This document shows, one piece after another, positions 39,222 to 49,632 of a stretch of DNA of 64,000 nucleotides. Below the pieces are notes generated by a model that was not told the DNA's origin, did not search any database, and saw only the letters and a list, made by a program, of their open reading frames with translations. The DNA is taken from positions 40,202-104,201 of the forward strand of contig SGZJ01000002.1 in the NCBI GenBank assembly GCA_004213995.1, in the 5' to 3' direction. The number at the start of each line of letters is the position of its first letter. Position 1 is the stretch's first letter. The stretch is from Flavobacteriales bacterium (GTDB lineage: Bacteria; Bacteroidota; Bacteroidia; Flavobacteriales; Flavobacteriaceae). The position numbers and the translations under genes are program-made.

Positions 39222-40253
39222 CTATATTGTTAACAAAAAATTCATTACATCAATGTTGTCAGCATATTGATTTAAAGAAGGGTTTTGAGTTTCACCAAAA
39301 TCAACTTTTCCTTTAAATTCTATATTACTAACTATGCATTGAATCTTATCTTCATGTTGATTTATTTTTTCTCTTAAAAGTGAAATATTATCATAGTATT
39401 CATAGTTAATTGTAGAAATAGGGGAATGCATTTCTTCCCCCTCTTTAACAATAAAAAATCCATTATCAAGAAACTTATATTCACTCATTAAGTATATAGC
39501 CTTATTGTAGTCATAATTATTAGCATATTTATGATTGTTAATTAATTCTTTATAACTAAATATTGAGTTAAAAAATGAATCAAAATTGTAATTTCTAGGT
39601 ACATATAACTTAGATACATTTCTACACCCAAGACCAAAATATGTTAATATGTCATGGCTTAAAGATTTTAAATCACAATCAGACTCTTCTCCATTTAAAA
39701 TTGCTATCGAATTTCTGTTTTTTCTAATTATTGATTTTTTATTTTTAAAATAGTATTCAAAATACCTACTGGTGTTATCAGAACCAGTAGCGATTACACC
39801 ATGATAATTTTTTAGCATATTATCTAAATAAACTACTCTGTCAGAATCCAGGTTAAATAAATCTGTTAAAAATGGAAGAATAAACTTATCACTATTAGAT
39901 AATTTAATAATAGAATTATGTCCAGATAAAAAAACACAAATAAAATCATGAAAACCAACTAAAGGAATATTTCCAGCCATTATTATCGCAATATTTTTTC
40001 TTGAGTTATTGTTTAGATCGTATTTATTTAACCATTGTTTTAGGTTTGTTTTAGTTAATTTTTCTGACCAGTAAGTTAAATTGACTTTAATATTCTCTTC
40101 TGTAAACCATGGGTTTATAGATTGAGTCTTGATAATAACCTTTTCAAATTCAGCTAATTTATGATCTTTAATGTTATCATATTTTTCATCTAAATAATTC
40201 TTTAAAAATTTACCAATTTTACATATTATTTCAATTCTCTGATTTATATTCAT
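39222..40253 (-). CDS. Acyl-CoA reductase, LuxC-like
   Basis: NIAIIMAGNIPLVGFHDFICVFLSGH, GVIATGSDNTSRYFEYYF, LTYFGLGCRNVSKLYVP. Confidence 0.8.
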   Translation of the reverse strand: MNINQRIEIICKIGKFLKNYLDEKYDNIKDHKLAEFEKVIIKTQSINPWFTEENIKVNLTYWSEKLTKTNLKQWLNKYDLNNNSRKNIAIIMAGNIPLVGFHDFICVFLSGHNSIIKLSNSDKFILPFLTDLFNLDSDRVVYLDNMLKNYHGVIATGSDNTSRYFEYYFKNKKSIIRKNRNSIAILNGEESDCDLKSLSHDILTYFGLGCRNVSKLYVPRNYNFDSFFNSIFSYKELINNHKYANNYDYNKAIYLMSEYKFLDNGFFIVKEGEEMHSPISTINYEYYDNISLLREKINQHEDKIQCIVSNIEFKGKVDFGETQNPSLNQYADNIDVMNFLLTI

Positions 40254-40261
40254 TTATCTAC

Positions 40262-40292
40262 TTGGTTTTAATTTCTTTTAAAATTACTTTTG
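40262..40292 (+). promoter_or_regulatory. Bacteroidota-type promoter TTG-N20-TACTTTTG upstream of ferredoxin
   Basis: TTG 40262-40264, TACTTTTG 40285-40292, ATG at 40319. Confidence 0.55.
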
Positions 40293-40318
40293 TATCAAAT
40301 TTATAAAACAATAATCAT

Positions 40319-40672
40319 ATGGCAATCATTATTACCGACGAGTGTATAAACTGCGGTGCATGTGAAGCTGAATGTCCAAATACAGCCATATATGAAGCAA
40401 GTGATGATTGGAGGTATTCAGATGGTACTAGTCTTAAAGGTGATATAGTCTTGACCTCTGGTAAAGAAGTCAACGCTGAAGTGGTTCAAGAAGCAATTAG
40501 TGACGAAATATTTTATATAGTGCCAAGTAAATGTACCGAATGTGTTGGCTTTCATGAAGAACCACAATGTGCAGCTGTTTGTCCTGTAGATTGCTGTGTT
40601 CCTGACGAAGATAATGTTGAAACTGAAGATATTTTAAAAAGAAAGCAACAATTTATGCATCCAAATAACTAA
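40319..40672 (+). CDS. 2[4Fe-4S] ferredoxin (Alvin-type spacing)
   Basis: [12 protein letters not shown] and [18 protein letters not shown] (8-residue insertion in the second motif). Confidence 0.93.
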   Translation: MAIIITDECINCGACEAECPNTAIYEASDDWRYSDGTSLKGDIVLTSGKEVNAEVVQEAISDEIFYIVPSKCTECVGFHEEPQCAAVCPVDCCVPDEDNVETEDILKRKQQFMHPNN

Positions 40673-41766
40673 TGAAGGCAGGGATAGTAGGATTACCAAA
40701 CGTAGGAAAATCAACTTTATTTAATTGTTTATCAAATTCAAAAGCACAAAGTGCGAATTTTCCTTTCTGTACAATTGAACCTAATATAGGAGTGGTTAAT
40801 GTTCCAGATAATAGATTATTGACTTTAGAAAGCCTTGTTAATCCAGAAAAAGTTATTCCAGCTACAGTTGAAATTGTTGATATTGCAGGTTTAGTTAAAG
40901 GCGCTAGTAAAGGAGAAGGATTAGGTAATCAGTTCTTAGGTAATATTAGAGAAACTGATGCAATTATCCATGTTTTAAGATGTTTTGACAACGATAACAT
41001 TATTCATGTAGACGGATCTGTTGATCCAATTAGAGATAAAGAAATAATTGATTTAGAATTACAACTAAAAGATCTTGAAACTGTAAATAAAAAATTAGAA
41101 AAGACAGCAAGAACTGCTAAAACAGGAAATAAAGATGCTCAAAAAGAATTAATTATTTTAAATAAGATTAAATCTCACTTAGAATCTCTTAACTCAGTGA
41201 GATCTATCGATTTTGATAATGAAATTTATTTAGCTTTTGTAGCACCATTACAATTAATAACAGATAAACCTGTTTTATATGTTTGTAATGTTGATGAAAA
41301 TAGTGCAATTACTGGTAATCATTATGTTGATTCAGTCAAAAAACTTGTATCTAATGAAAAAGCAGAAGTAATCATTTTGGCAGTGGGTATTGAAGCAGAT
41401 ATTAATGAGCTAGATGATTTTGAAGAACGAAAAATGTTTCTAGAAGATTTAGGATTGTCTGAACCAGGTTCATCTAAATTATTAAGATCAACTTACAAGT
41501 TACTCAACCTACAAACATACTTTACTGCAGGTGTAAAAGAAGTTAGAGCTTGGACTATTAGCGTTGGCTCTACTGCTCCCCAAGCTGCAGGAGTTATTCA
41601 CACTGATTTTGAAAAAGGCTTTATTAGAGCTGAAGTAATTTCTTACGAAAACTATGTCAATTATAAAACTGAATTAAAGGTTAAGGAAGCAGGAAAAATG
41701 AATGTTGAGGGAAAAAATTACATTGTAAAAGATGGTGATGTAATGCACTTTTTATTCAATGTATAA
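40672..41766 (+). CDS. ychF: Redox-regulated ATPase/GTPase YchF
   Basis: [40 protein letters not shown]-terminal TGS domain. Confidence 0.97.
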   Translation: MKAGIVGLPNVGKSTLFNCLSNSKAQSANFPFCTIEPNIGVVNVPDNRLLTLESLVNPEKVIPATVEIVDIAGLVKGASKGEGLGNQFLGNIRETDAIIHVLRCFDNDNIIHVDGSVDPIRDKEIIDLELQLKDLETVNKKLEKTARTAKTGNKDAQKELIILNKIKSHLESLNSVRSIDFDNEIYLAFVAPLQLITDKPVLYVCNVDENSAITGNHYVDSVKKLVSNEKAEVIILAVGIEADINELDDFEERKMFLEDLGLSEPGSSKLLRSTYKLLNLQTYFTAGVKEVRAWTISVGSTAPQAAGVIHTDFEKGFIRAEVISYENYVNYKTELKVKEAGKMNVEGKNYIVKDGDVMHFLFNV

Positions 41767-41870
41767 TTTTTAACATTCATTAAATACTTTGTTAATTACT
41801 TTACCATTTCTTGATTTCTTTTTTTAGTTTGATATACTATATTAGCATCATTCTTATATATATAAATTAA

Positions 41871-43730
41871 ATGTCACCAAATAATAATTATACAGAAGAT
41901 AATATTCGTTCTTTAGACTGGAAAGAACATATTAGAATGCGCCCTGGAATGTATATAGGCAAACTTGGCGATGGTTCATCTCCAGATGATGGTATATATA
42001 TCTTGTTAAAAGAGGTTCTTGACAACTCAATTGATGAATTTGTAATGGGTGCTGGTAGAACTATTGAAGTTTCTATAAATCAAACTAAAGTTACTGTTAG
42101 GGATTTTGGACGTGGTATTCCTCTAGGAAAAGTTGTTGATGTAGTTTCAAAAATGAATACAGGTGGTAAATACGATTCCAAGGCATTTAAAAAAGCTGTC
42201 GGTTTAAATGGAGTGGGTACAAAAGCAGTTAATGCCTTGTCCGACTATTTTAGAGTAGAATCTACCAGGGAAGGGTATTCTGTATCTGCAGAATTCAATC
42301 AAGGTAATTTAACTAATCATAATGACAAAATAGAATCTTCTAGAAGAAAAGGCACAAAGGTAACTTTTGTTCCTGACCAAAGTATTTTTAAAAATTTCAA
42401 ATACAGAAATGAATATATTTCTAGAATGCTTAAAAATTATGTTTATTTAAATCCAGGTTTAACTATAATTTTTAATGGCGAAAAATTCTTTAGTGAAAAT
42501 GGATTAAAAGATTTACTCAGTGAAAGAATTAACGAAAGTGATATGTTATATCCGATTGTACATATTAGTGGTGAGGATATTGAAGTCGCTATCACTCATA
42601 GTAAGACTCAATACAGTGAAGAGTACCATTCTTTTGTTAATGGTCAAAATACAACACAAGGAGGAACTCATTTATTGGCTTTTAGAGAAGGATTAGTAAA
42701 AACTATACGAGAATTTTATGGTAAAACCTATGACTCATCTGATATCAGAAAATCTATTGTTTCAGCTGTTTCAATTAAAGTTATGGAACCTGTATTTGAA
42801 AGTCAAACTAAAACAAAATTAGGTTCTACTGATATGGGTGGGGATTTACCAACAGTCAGAACCTATGTTAATGATTTTTTAAAAAACAGTTTAGATAATT
42901 ATTTACACAAAAACCCTAATATCGCTGAATCTATTCAAAGAAAAATATTACAAGCAGAAAAAGAAAGAAAAGAACTTTCTGGTATTAGGAAGTTAGCAAG
43001 AGATAGGGCTAAAAAAGCAAGTATCCATAATAAAAAACTTAGAGATTGTAGAATTCACTTAGGTGATCTTAAAAATGATCGCAGACTAGAGTCGACTTTA
43101 TTTATAACTGAGGGTGATTCTGCATCTGGAAGTATTACTAAATCAAGAGATGTAAATACTCAAGCTGTATTTAGTTTAAAAGGAAAGCCACTTAATTCTT
43201 ATGGCTTAACTAAAAAAATTGTTTATGAAAATGAGGAATTTAATTTACTTCAAGCTGCTTTAAATATAGAAGAGTCTATTGAATATTTAAGATACAACAA
43301 TGTTGTTATTGCTACGGATGCTGATGTAGATGGCATGCATATTAGACTACTTTTAATTACATTTTTTCTTCAATTTTTTCCTGAGTTGATAAAACAAGGT
43401 CATATTTATATACTTCAAACTCCACTTTTTAGAGTAAGAAATAAAAAAGAAACTATTTATTGCTATTCTGAAGATGAAAGAATAGATGCGATATCAAAAT
43501 TAAAACCAAGCCCTGAAATAACAAGATTTAAAGGTCTAGGTGAAATTTCACCTAATGAATTCAAACATTTTATTGGTGATAATATTAGATTAGACCCAAT
43601 AATGTTAGATGAAGGTATGTCTATTGAAGATTTACTTAGTTTTTATATGGGTAAAAATACACCAGACAGACAAAATTTTATTATAGATAATTTAAAGGTG
43701 GAATTAGATTTAATTGATAATAACAAATAA
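41871..43730 (+). CDS. parE: DNA topoisomerase IV subunit B
   Basis: [43 protein letters not shown]. Confidence 0.95.
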   Translation: MSPNNNYTEDNIRSLDWKEHIRMRPGMYIGKLGDGSSPDDGIYILLKEVLDNSIDEFVMGAGRTIEVSINQTKVTVRDFGRGIPLGKVVDVVSKMNTGGKYDSKAFKKAVGLNGVGTKAVNALSDYFRVESTREGYSVSAEFNQGNLTNHNDKIESSRRKGTKVTFVPDQSIFKNFKYRNEYISRMLKNYVYLNPGLTIIFNGEKFFSENGLKDLLSERINESDMLYPIVHISGEDIEVAITHSKTQYSEEYHSFVNGQNTTQGGTHLLAFREGLVKTIREFYGKTYDSSDIRKSIVSAVSIKVMEPVFESQTKTKLGSTDMGGDLPTVRTYVNDFLKNSLDNYLHKNPNIAESIQRKILQAEKERKELSGIRKLARDRAKKASIHNKKLRDCRIHLGDLKNDRRLESTLFITEGDSASGSITKSRDVNTQAVFSLKGKPLNSYGLTKKIVYENEEFNLLQAALNIEESIEYLRYNNVVIATDADVDGMHIRLLLITFFLQFFPELIKQGHIYILQTPLFRVRNKKETIYCYSEDERIDAISKLKPSPEITRFKGLGEISPNEFKHFIGDNIRLDPIMLDEGMSIEDLLSFYMGKNTPDRQNFIIDNLKVELDLIDNNK

Positions 43731-46342
43731 TGACAGAAGAAGGTAATAATCTTATTAATCAACCAGCTGACAATAGTGAATCTATCACTAGAGTAACTGG
43801 TATGTACAAGGATTGGTTTTTGGATTACGCATCATATGTTATTTTAGAAAGAGCTGTTCCCGCTATTGAAGATGGTTTTAAACCTGTTCAAAGGAGGATA
43901 ATGCAATCAATGAAAGATTTAGATGATGGAAGATATAATAAAGTAGCAAATATTGTAGGTCACACAATGCAATATCACCCTCATGGAGATGCTAGTATAG
44001 CTGATGCCATGGTTCAAATTGGTCAAAAAGATTTATTAATTGATACACAAGGAAACTGGGGTAATACCTTAACTGGTGATAGAGCTGCTGCCTCAAGATA
44101 TATTGAAGCAAGAATATCAAAGTTTGGCTTAGATGTGATATTCAACCCTAAGATTACCAATTGGCAGGCATCTTATGATGGAAGAAGGAAAGAACCTGTT
44201 AATTTGCCTGTTAAATTCCCTTTATTATTAGCCCAAGGTGCTGAAGGTATTGCTGTAGGGCTTTCTACAAAGATTTTATCTCATAATTTTATTGAACTAA
44301 TTGATTCGTCTATTAAGCATTTGCAGGGAAAAAAAATCAATATTGTTCCAGATTTTATTACTGGAGGTATAGCTGATTTTTCAAATTACAACGATGGTAA
44401 AAGAGGAGGTAAGGTTAGACTTAGAGCAAAAATATCTACAGTTGATAAATCTAAATTACTGATTTCTGAAATTCCTTATGGAACTACAACTACTTCTCTT
44501 ATAGATTCGATTTTAAAAGCAAATGATAGAGGCAAGATAAGAATTAAAAAAATTGATGATAATACTGCATCAAAAGTTGAGATTTTAATTTATTTACCAA
44601 ATGGTATTTCCCCTGATAAAACAATTGATGCCCTATATGCATTTACCAATTGTGAAACATCAATTTCTCCATTAGGATGCGTTATTGAAAATAATAGACC
44701 TCTTTTTATTGGAGTTTCTGATATTCTAAAAATATCTACAGATAATACTGTGGAATTATTAAAACAAGAACTTTTAATAAAATTAGGTGAATTAGAAAAT
44801 CAATGGCATTATTCTTCTTTAGAAAGAATTTTTATTGAAAATAAAATTTACCGTGACATAGAAAATCAAGATACATGGACTGGGGTTTTAAAAGCCATCG
44901 ATTTAGGTTTGCGCCCTTTTACTGACATCCTTAAAAGAGATGTAGTAGAAGATGACATTATTAGGTTAACTGAAATTAAAATTAAAAGAATTTCAAAATT
45001 TGATATTGAAAAGGCAAGTGATAAAATTATTGATCTTGAAAATCAAATCAAGAATGTTAAATTTAATTTAGATGATATTATTAATTTTTCGATTAATTAT
45101 TTTAAAAACTTAAAGAAAGATTATTCTGAAAATAGAGAAAGAAAGACTGAAATAAAATTATTTGATGATGTTGATGCTACAAAAGTAGTTATTAGAAATA
45201 CTAAACTATATGTCAATAGAGAAGAGGGCTTTATTGGAACATCTCTAAGAAAAGACGAATATATATGTGATTGTAGTGATATTGACGATTTAATAGTCTT
45301 TACAAAAGATTGTAAAGTCGTCATCACTAAAGTAGACTCAAAAACATTTATTGGAAAAAATATTATCCATGCTGCAGTTTTTAAAAAGAAAGACAAAAGG
45401 ACCATATATAATATGATTTATAAAGATGGAGATAAAAATTTTTATTATTTAAAAAGATTCGCAGTTTCAGGTGTTACTAGAGGTAAAGTTTATAATTTGT
45501 CTTCTGCAAAAAAAGTTTCTATTGTCTCATATTTCTCTGCAAACCCAAATGGTGAAGCTGAAATAGTTTCTTTAATTCTTAGACAGACCTCTAAATTAAA
45601 GAAATTCAAATGGGACATTAATTTTTCTGATTACTTAATAAAAGGAAGGTCATCTAGAGGTAATATTGTTACTAAACACAATGTTAACAAAATTGAATTA
45701 AAAGAAAAAGGTGTATCTACCTTAAAACCCAGAAAAATTTGGTTTGATGATGCAGTTCAGAGATTAAATGTTGACGGCAGAGGGGAATTGTTAGGTGAAT
45801 TCAGCGGAGAAGACAAGTTGTTAGTAATAAGACAAAATGGAATGCTTAAAACAATATCACCGGAAATCACAACTCACTTCACAGAAGATATGATTGCTTT
45901 GGAAAAATGGTTACCAAAAAAACCAATTTCAGCTGTTTATTTTGATGGAAAAAAAGAAAAATATTTTTTGAAGAGATTTTTAATTGAAAATGAAAATAAA
46001 GAAGAAACATTCATTTCTTTAAATAAAAATTCTTTTTTAGAAATTGTTTCTACCGATTGGAAACCTATCATCGAATTAGTTCACTACAAAGAACGTAATA
46101 AGGAGCAAAAACCAAATACTGTCGTTGATATTGAAAACTTTATTTCAATTAAGGGTATTAAGGCTCAAGGTAATCAGTTAAGTAGTAATAAACTTAGGCA
46201 AATTAATATTTTAGAATCAAAGGAATATGTACCCCCAATTGAAGTTTCAGCAAATGAAATTGAAGTTATAGATGAGAAAGAAGTAAGTGAAGTTGTTAAT
46301 GATGTTAAAGATATTGATAAAGGTCAAACAACTTTATTCTAA
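43730..46342 (+). CDS. parC: DNA topoisomerase IV subunit A
   Basis: SYVILERAVPAIEDGFKPVQRRI, QYHPHGDASIADAMVQI, GDRAAASRYIEARIS. Start overlaps the parE stop. Confidence 0.95.
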   Translation: MTEEGNNLINQPADNSESITRVTGMYKDWFLDYASYVILERAVPAIEDGFKPVQRRIMQSMKDLDDGRYNKVANIVGHTMQYHPHGDASIADAMVQIGQKDLLIDTQGNWGNTLTGDRAAASRYIEARISKFGLDVIFNPKITNWQASYDGRRKEPVNLPVKFPLLLAQGAEGIAVGLSTKILSHNFIELIDSSIKHLQGKKINIVPDFITGGIADFSNYNDGKRGGKVRLRAKISTVDKSKLLISEIPYGTTTTSLIDSILKANDRGKIRIKKIDDNTASKVEILIYLPNGISPDKTIDALYAFTNCETSISPLGCVIENNRPLFIGVSDILKISTDNTVELLKQELLIKLGELENQWHYSSLERIFIENKIYRDIENQDTWTGVLKAIDLGLRPFTDILKRDVVEDDIIRLTEIKIKRISKFDIEKASDKIIDLENQIKNVKFNLDDIINFSINYFKNLKKDYSENRERKTEIKLFDDVDATKVVIRNTKLYVNREEGFIGTSLRKDEYICDCSDIDDLIVFTKDCKVVITKVDSKTFIGKNIIHAAVFKKKDKRTIYNMIYKDGDKNFYYLKRFAVSGVTRGKVYNLSSAKKVSIVSYFSANPNGEAEIVSLILRQTSKLKKFKWDINFSDYLIKGRSSRGNIVTKHNVNKIELKEKGVSTLKPRKIWFDDAVQRLNVDGRGELLGEFSGEDKLLVIRQNGMLKTISPEITTHFTEDMIALEKWLPKKPISAVYFDGKKEKYFLKRFLIENENKEETFISLNKNSFLEIVSTDWKPIIELVHYKERNKEQKPNTVVDIENFISIKGIKAQGNQLSSNKLRQINILESKEYVPPIEVSANEIEVIDEKEVSEVVNDVKDIDKGQTTLF

Positions 46343-46705
46343 AATAGTTGCATTTCCTTTTTGTTTTGTTGTTTCCCCTACATAAGAATATTCAAAATCA
46401 TAAGAATTTTTAAACGTTCTTAATATCTTTACTAGCACTGGTTTTTTCTGAAGTAAATTCTTGGGATTAATGGTAGTAAATACTACTTCACAATCATTAA
46501 TCCATCTCACATAACTTGAATCAATTTCATTATTGAAAGTTTCTACTTGAATACTATCATTTCTTTTAAAAACAGATGTATATTCTATACCATCAATATT
46601 AATTACACTTTTAAATGAACCGTTTTTAAAATCATTACAAACTCTTTCTTGATTTAAATTACAACTACAAAAAGAAATTAAAATTAAGAGGTAAAAATAT
46701 TTCAT
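46334..46705 (-). CDS. Small lipoprotein of unknown function
   Basis: MKYFYLLILISFCSCNLNQERVCNDFKNGSF.. with an LSFCSC-type lipobox. Start at 46705 preferred. Overlaps the parC 3' end by 9 nt. Confidence 0.7.
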   Translation of the reverse strand: MKYFYLLILISFCSCNLNQERVCNDFKNGSFKSVINIDGIEYTSVFKRNDSIQVETFNNEIDSSYVRWINDCEVVFTTINPKNLLQKKPVLVKILRTFKNSYDFEYSYVGETTKQKGNATILE

Positions 46706-46825
46706 ACTTAAACTGATTGATTTAAGATGCAATTTAATTAAATATTCTAACTTAGCTGTCATCACAAAAAAGAATAAATCATCGAACATCTAATAAATAT
46801 TTTTAACAATTCAAGGTTAAGCCGA

Positions 46826-47896
46826 TTGTCGAGTAAATATTTGACTAATGATGATTTACATTTGAGTCAATTAGGACCTATATTTAAGATAAAAAAACTC
46901 GGATTTAGCGTCAATAATGAAGATATAAATGTTGTTCAAGTTGGTAATGGAGATATTCAGATTCTTGCATGGTCACAAATGCACGGAAACGAATCAACAT
47001 CAACAAAGAGTCTACTTGACTTTCTTAACGCTTTAAACAACAATGAATTTAAAAATATTTTAAATAAATGTACTTTACATTTCATTCCTATATTAAATCC
47101 TGATGGAGCAAGACTTTACACTAGAAATAATTATAATAAAGTTGATTTAAATAGAGATGCTAAAATCAACTCTCAACCTGAATCAAAAATATTAAATAAC
47201 TACTTTCTAAAAATCAAGCCTGACTATTGTTTTAATCTTCATGATCAAAGAACAATCTATGGTAGTGATAGTGACACTAACCCCTCTGGATTAAGCTTTC
47301 TTTCTCCATCTTATGATGTTAATAATTCTATTAACGGTAGTAGAATTAAATCTATGTACATAATTCAGCATATTTTCTCTAAATTGTCTAATCTTATTAG
47401 AAACAGAATAAGGCTATATAATGATGATTACAATGAGAATTGTTTCGGTGATCATTTTCAAAAAAAATGTTCTTCTACGATTTTATTTGAGTCAGGTTTT
47501 TTTGAAAACGATTACAAAAGAGAAGTAACAAGAAAGTATATGTTTCTTTCCATCGCTATTGCTTTAGAATTAATTTCAAATAATATAATTAATGACAATG
47601 TTAATGTTGATAAATATGAGCATATACCAAAAAATGCAGTAAGGTTTTATGATATTATTTTAAGAAAAGTTCCAATTAATAATTCATCACTTAATATAGG
47701 TATAAATTACAGAGAGATACTTAATGATAAAACTATTTCTTTTGTCCCTTATATTGAATCTATAGGAGATTTAGACAATTTAAAAGGTCACAAAGAAGTT
47801 GTTTTTCCATCTCATTATTTTAAGGATTTAAATACAAATACTTTTACACTCGGATCTAAAATGAATGAATCATTAATTAAATCACTAAATTTATAG
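46826..47896 (+). CDS. M14-family zinc carboxypeptidase-like protein
   Basis: QMHGNESTSTKSLLDFL, PILNPDGARLYTRNN.VDLNRDA, FNLHDQR. Confidence 0.85.
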   Translation: MSSKYLTNDDLHLSQLGPIFKIKKLGFSVNNEDINVVQVGNGDIQILAWSQMHGNESTSTKSLLDFLNALNNNEFKNILNKCTLHFIPILNPDGARLYTRNNYNKVDLNRDAKINSQPESKILNNYFLKIKPDYCFNLHDQRTIYGSDSDTNPSGLSFLSPSYDVNNSINGSRIKSMYIIQHIFSKLSNLIRNRIRLYNDDYNENCFGDHFQKKCSSTILFESGFFENDYKREVTRKYMFLSIAIALELISNNIINDNVNVDKYEHIPKNAVRFYDIILRKVPINNSSLNIGINYREILNDKTISFVPYIESIGDLDNLKGHKEVVFPSHYFKDLNTNTFTLGSKMNESLIKSLNL

Positions 47897-47979
47897 TTAA
47901 AATTTACTTAAAATGATATTTTAATGAGAATAATTCAAAGATTTTCTATAAATTAGCATTTTAATTAAATATTTCTCAT

Positions 47980-48462
47980 ATGCAATCCAAATTTAAATTA
48001 GATGAAATAGATCATCAAATACTTGACATGTTAATTGATAACACCAGAATACCTTTTACTGATATAGCAAAAAAATTATTAATATCTGCTGGTACAGTGC
48101 ATGTGAGAGTAAAAAAAATGGAAGATGCAGGTTTAATTAAAGGTTCTTCACTGATTCTTGATTATAATAAATTAGGCTATTCATTTATTGCTTATGTTGG
48201 AATTTACTTAGAAAAAACATCACAACTATCTTTTTTAATAGAAAGAATTAAAGAAATCCCAAATGTTACTGTTGCTCATATCACAACTGGTAAATTTAAT
48301 ATCTATTGCAAGATAAGAGCTAAAAGCACAAAAGATGCAAAGGAGATTATCTTTAAACTAGATGATATAGATGGTGTTTACAGAACAGAATCAATGATAT
48401 CTTTGGAAGAAAGCATTAATGATAAGAAAAGATTAATGCATGCCATTTTTAGTGATATCTAA
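47980..48462 (+). CDS. Lrp/AsnC family transcriptional regulator
   Basis: LDEIDHQILDMLIDNTRIPFTDIAKKLLISAGTVHVRVKKMEDAGLI plus a RAM domain. Confidence 0.94.
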   Translation: MQSKFKLDEIDHQILDMLIDNTRIPFTDIAKKLLISAGTVHVRVKKMEDAGLIKGSSLILDYNKLGYSFIAYVGIYLEKTSQLSFLIERIKEIPNVTVAHITTGKFNIYCKIRAKSTKDAKEIIFKLDDIDGVYRTESMISLEESINDKKRLMHAIFSDI

Positions 48463-48472
48463 ATAGTTTTTT

Positions 48473-49543
48473 TTAAGAGAATTCATTTAAAAACTTAAAT
48501 GATTTTTTTATTGTATTTACATCTACCTTCTGATCAAAAACAGGTTCACCTACTGTCTTTAGTAACACAAAATTAATTTGACCGTTCTTATTTTTTTTAT
48601 CAAATCTCATTAGTTTAATAATTTCTTCTATTTCCTGATCTGTAAAAATTATCTTTTCAAAATTTATTAATATAAATCTATTAATTTCTAAGTTTAGTTT
48701 CTTGTTGAAATTATGTATTACTGTGGATAAATGTCCTTCAATTATCATTCCTAATGCAATACTATGACCATGAGATAAATCTTTACGACTATTTGTGTTT
48801 AAACAATAGGTCTCAATAGCATGACCAACAGTATGACCATAGTTTAAAAACTTTCTTAATCCTTTTTCAAAAGGGTCATTATCCACAATTTTACTTTTGA
48901 TTAATATCGAATTAAAAAAACAATTTCCAGGACAAAATGTATTAATGTTAATTAATTTCATAGAGTCCCAATATTTTATTCCAGTAATTAGTGAATGTTT
49001 AATCATTTCACTAAAACCTGATTTAATTTCTTCTAAAGGAAGTGTTTCTAAAAAATCTGAATCAATAATAACCATAGAAGGATTATTAATAACACCAATT
49101 TGATTTTTTATGTTATTTAAATCTATTCCTGTTTTGCCACCAATTGAGGCATCAACCATAGCCAGAAGGGTAGTGGGAACATTAATAAATTGTATTCCTC
49201 TCATAAATGTTGATGCTACAAATCCACCTAGATCAGTAACGACTCCACCACCTAAGTTGATAATCAGAGAACTTCTATCTAAACCATAATCTGAGATACT
49301 CGTCCATAGATCTTCACAGGTTGATAAATTCTTATTTTTTTCTCCAGAATTAAAGGATATATTAGCTATATCACATGTTTTATTAAATTTTGAGTAAAAC
49401 TTTTCAAGGCATAGTAATTTTGTATTCGAATCAGTTAAAACAATAATTTTTGAAAAGTTATTTTTTTCTACAAAAATATTTAGCTCTTCATAAGCTTTAT
49501 TATTAAAATGTATTGGGTAATTATTTGTAATAATTGAGTCCAT
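48473..49543 (-). CDS. aroB: 3-dehydroquinate synthase
   Basis: INLGGGVVTDLGGFVASTFMRGIQFINVPTTLLAMVDASIGGKTGIDL, NYGHTVGHAIE. Confidence 0.96.
   Translation of the reverse strand: MDSIITNNYPIHFNNKAYEELNIFVEKNNFSKIIVLTDSNTKLLCLEKFYSKFNKTCDIANISFNSGEKNKNLSTCEDLWTSISDYGLDRSSLIINLGGGVVTDLGGFVASTFMRGIQFINVPTTLLAMVDASIGGKTGIDLNNIKNQIGVINNPSMVIIDSDFLETLPLEEIKSGFSEMIKHSLITGIKYWDSMKLININTFCPGNCFFNSILIKSKIVDNDPFEKGLRKFLNYGHTVGHAIETYCLNTNSRKDLSHGHSIALGMIIEGHLSTVIHNFNKKLNLEINRFILINFEKIIFTDQEIEEIIKLMRFDKKNKNGQINFVLLKTVGEPVFDQKVDVNTIKKSFKFLNEFS
48483..48510 (+). terminator. Intrinsic terminator-like hairpin after the Lrp gene, inside the aroB 3' end
   Basis: TCATTTAA-AAAC-TTAAATGA followed by TTTTTTTA on the + strand. 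Confidence 0.45.
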
Positions 49544-49607
49544 AAATCAAAAATATATTATTAATAAAAATAGTAGTTTAAAGTTTATAAGTTAGAATGT
49601 ATATGAA

Positions 49608-49615
49608 TATATTTG
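49608..49615 (+). promoter_or_regulatory. -7 box TATATTTG upstream of proline dehydrogenase
   Basis: TAnnTTTG match, with a degenerate TTTA 20 nt upstream. Lies inside the ORF-track CDS, which argues for the ATG at 49633. Confidence 0.45.
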
Positions 49616-49632
49616 TATTGTATTTTTATATT

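Noticed and set aside
45121-45405. 94-aa minus-strand ORF in parC
   Set aside because: Antisense to a confident CDS; no recognisable features.
46334-46705. Annotation of the small lipoprotein as a topoisomerase IV component
   Set aside because: It is only a neighbour of parC, on the opposite strand, with a lipobox and no topoisomerase features.
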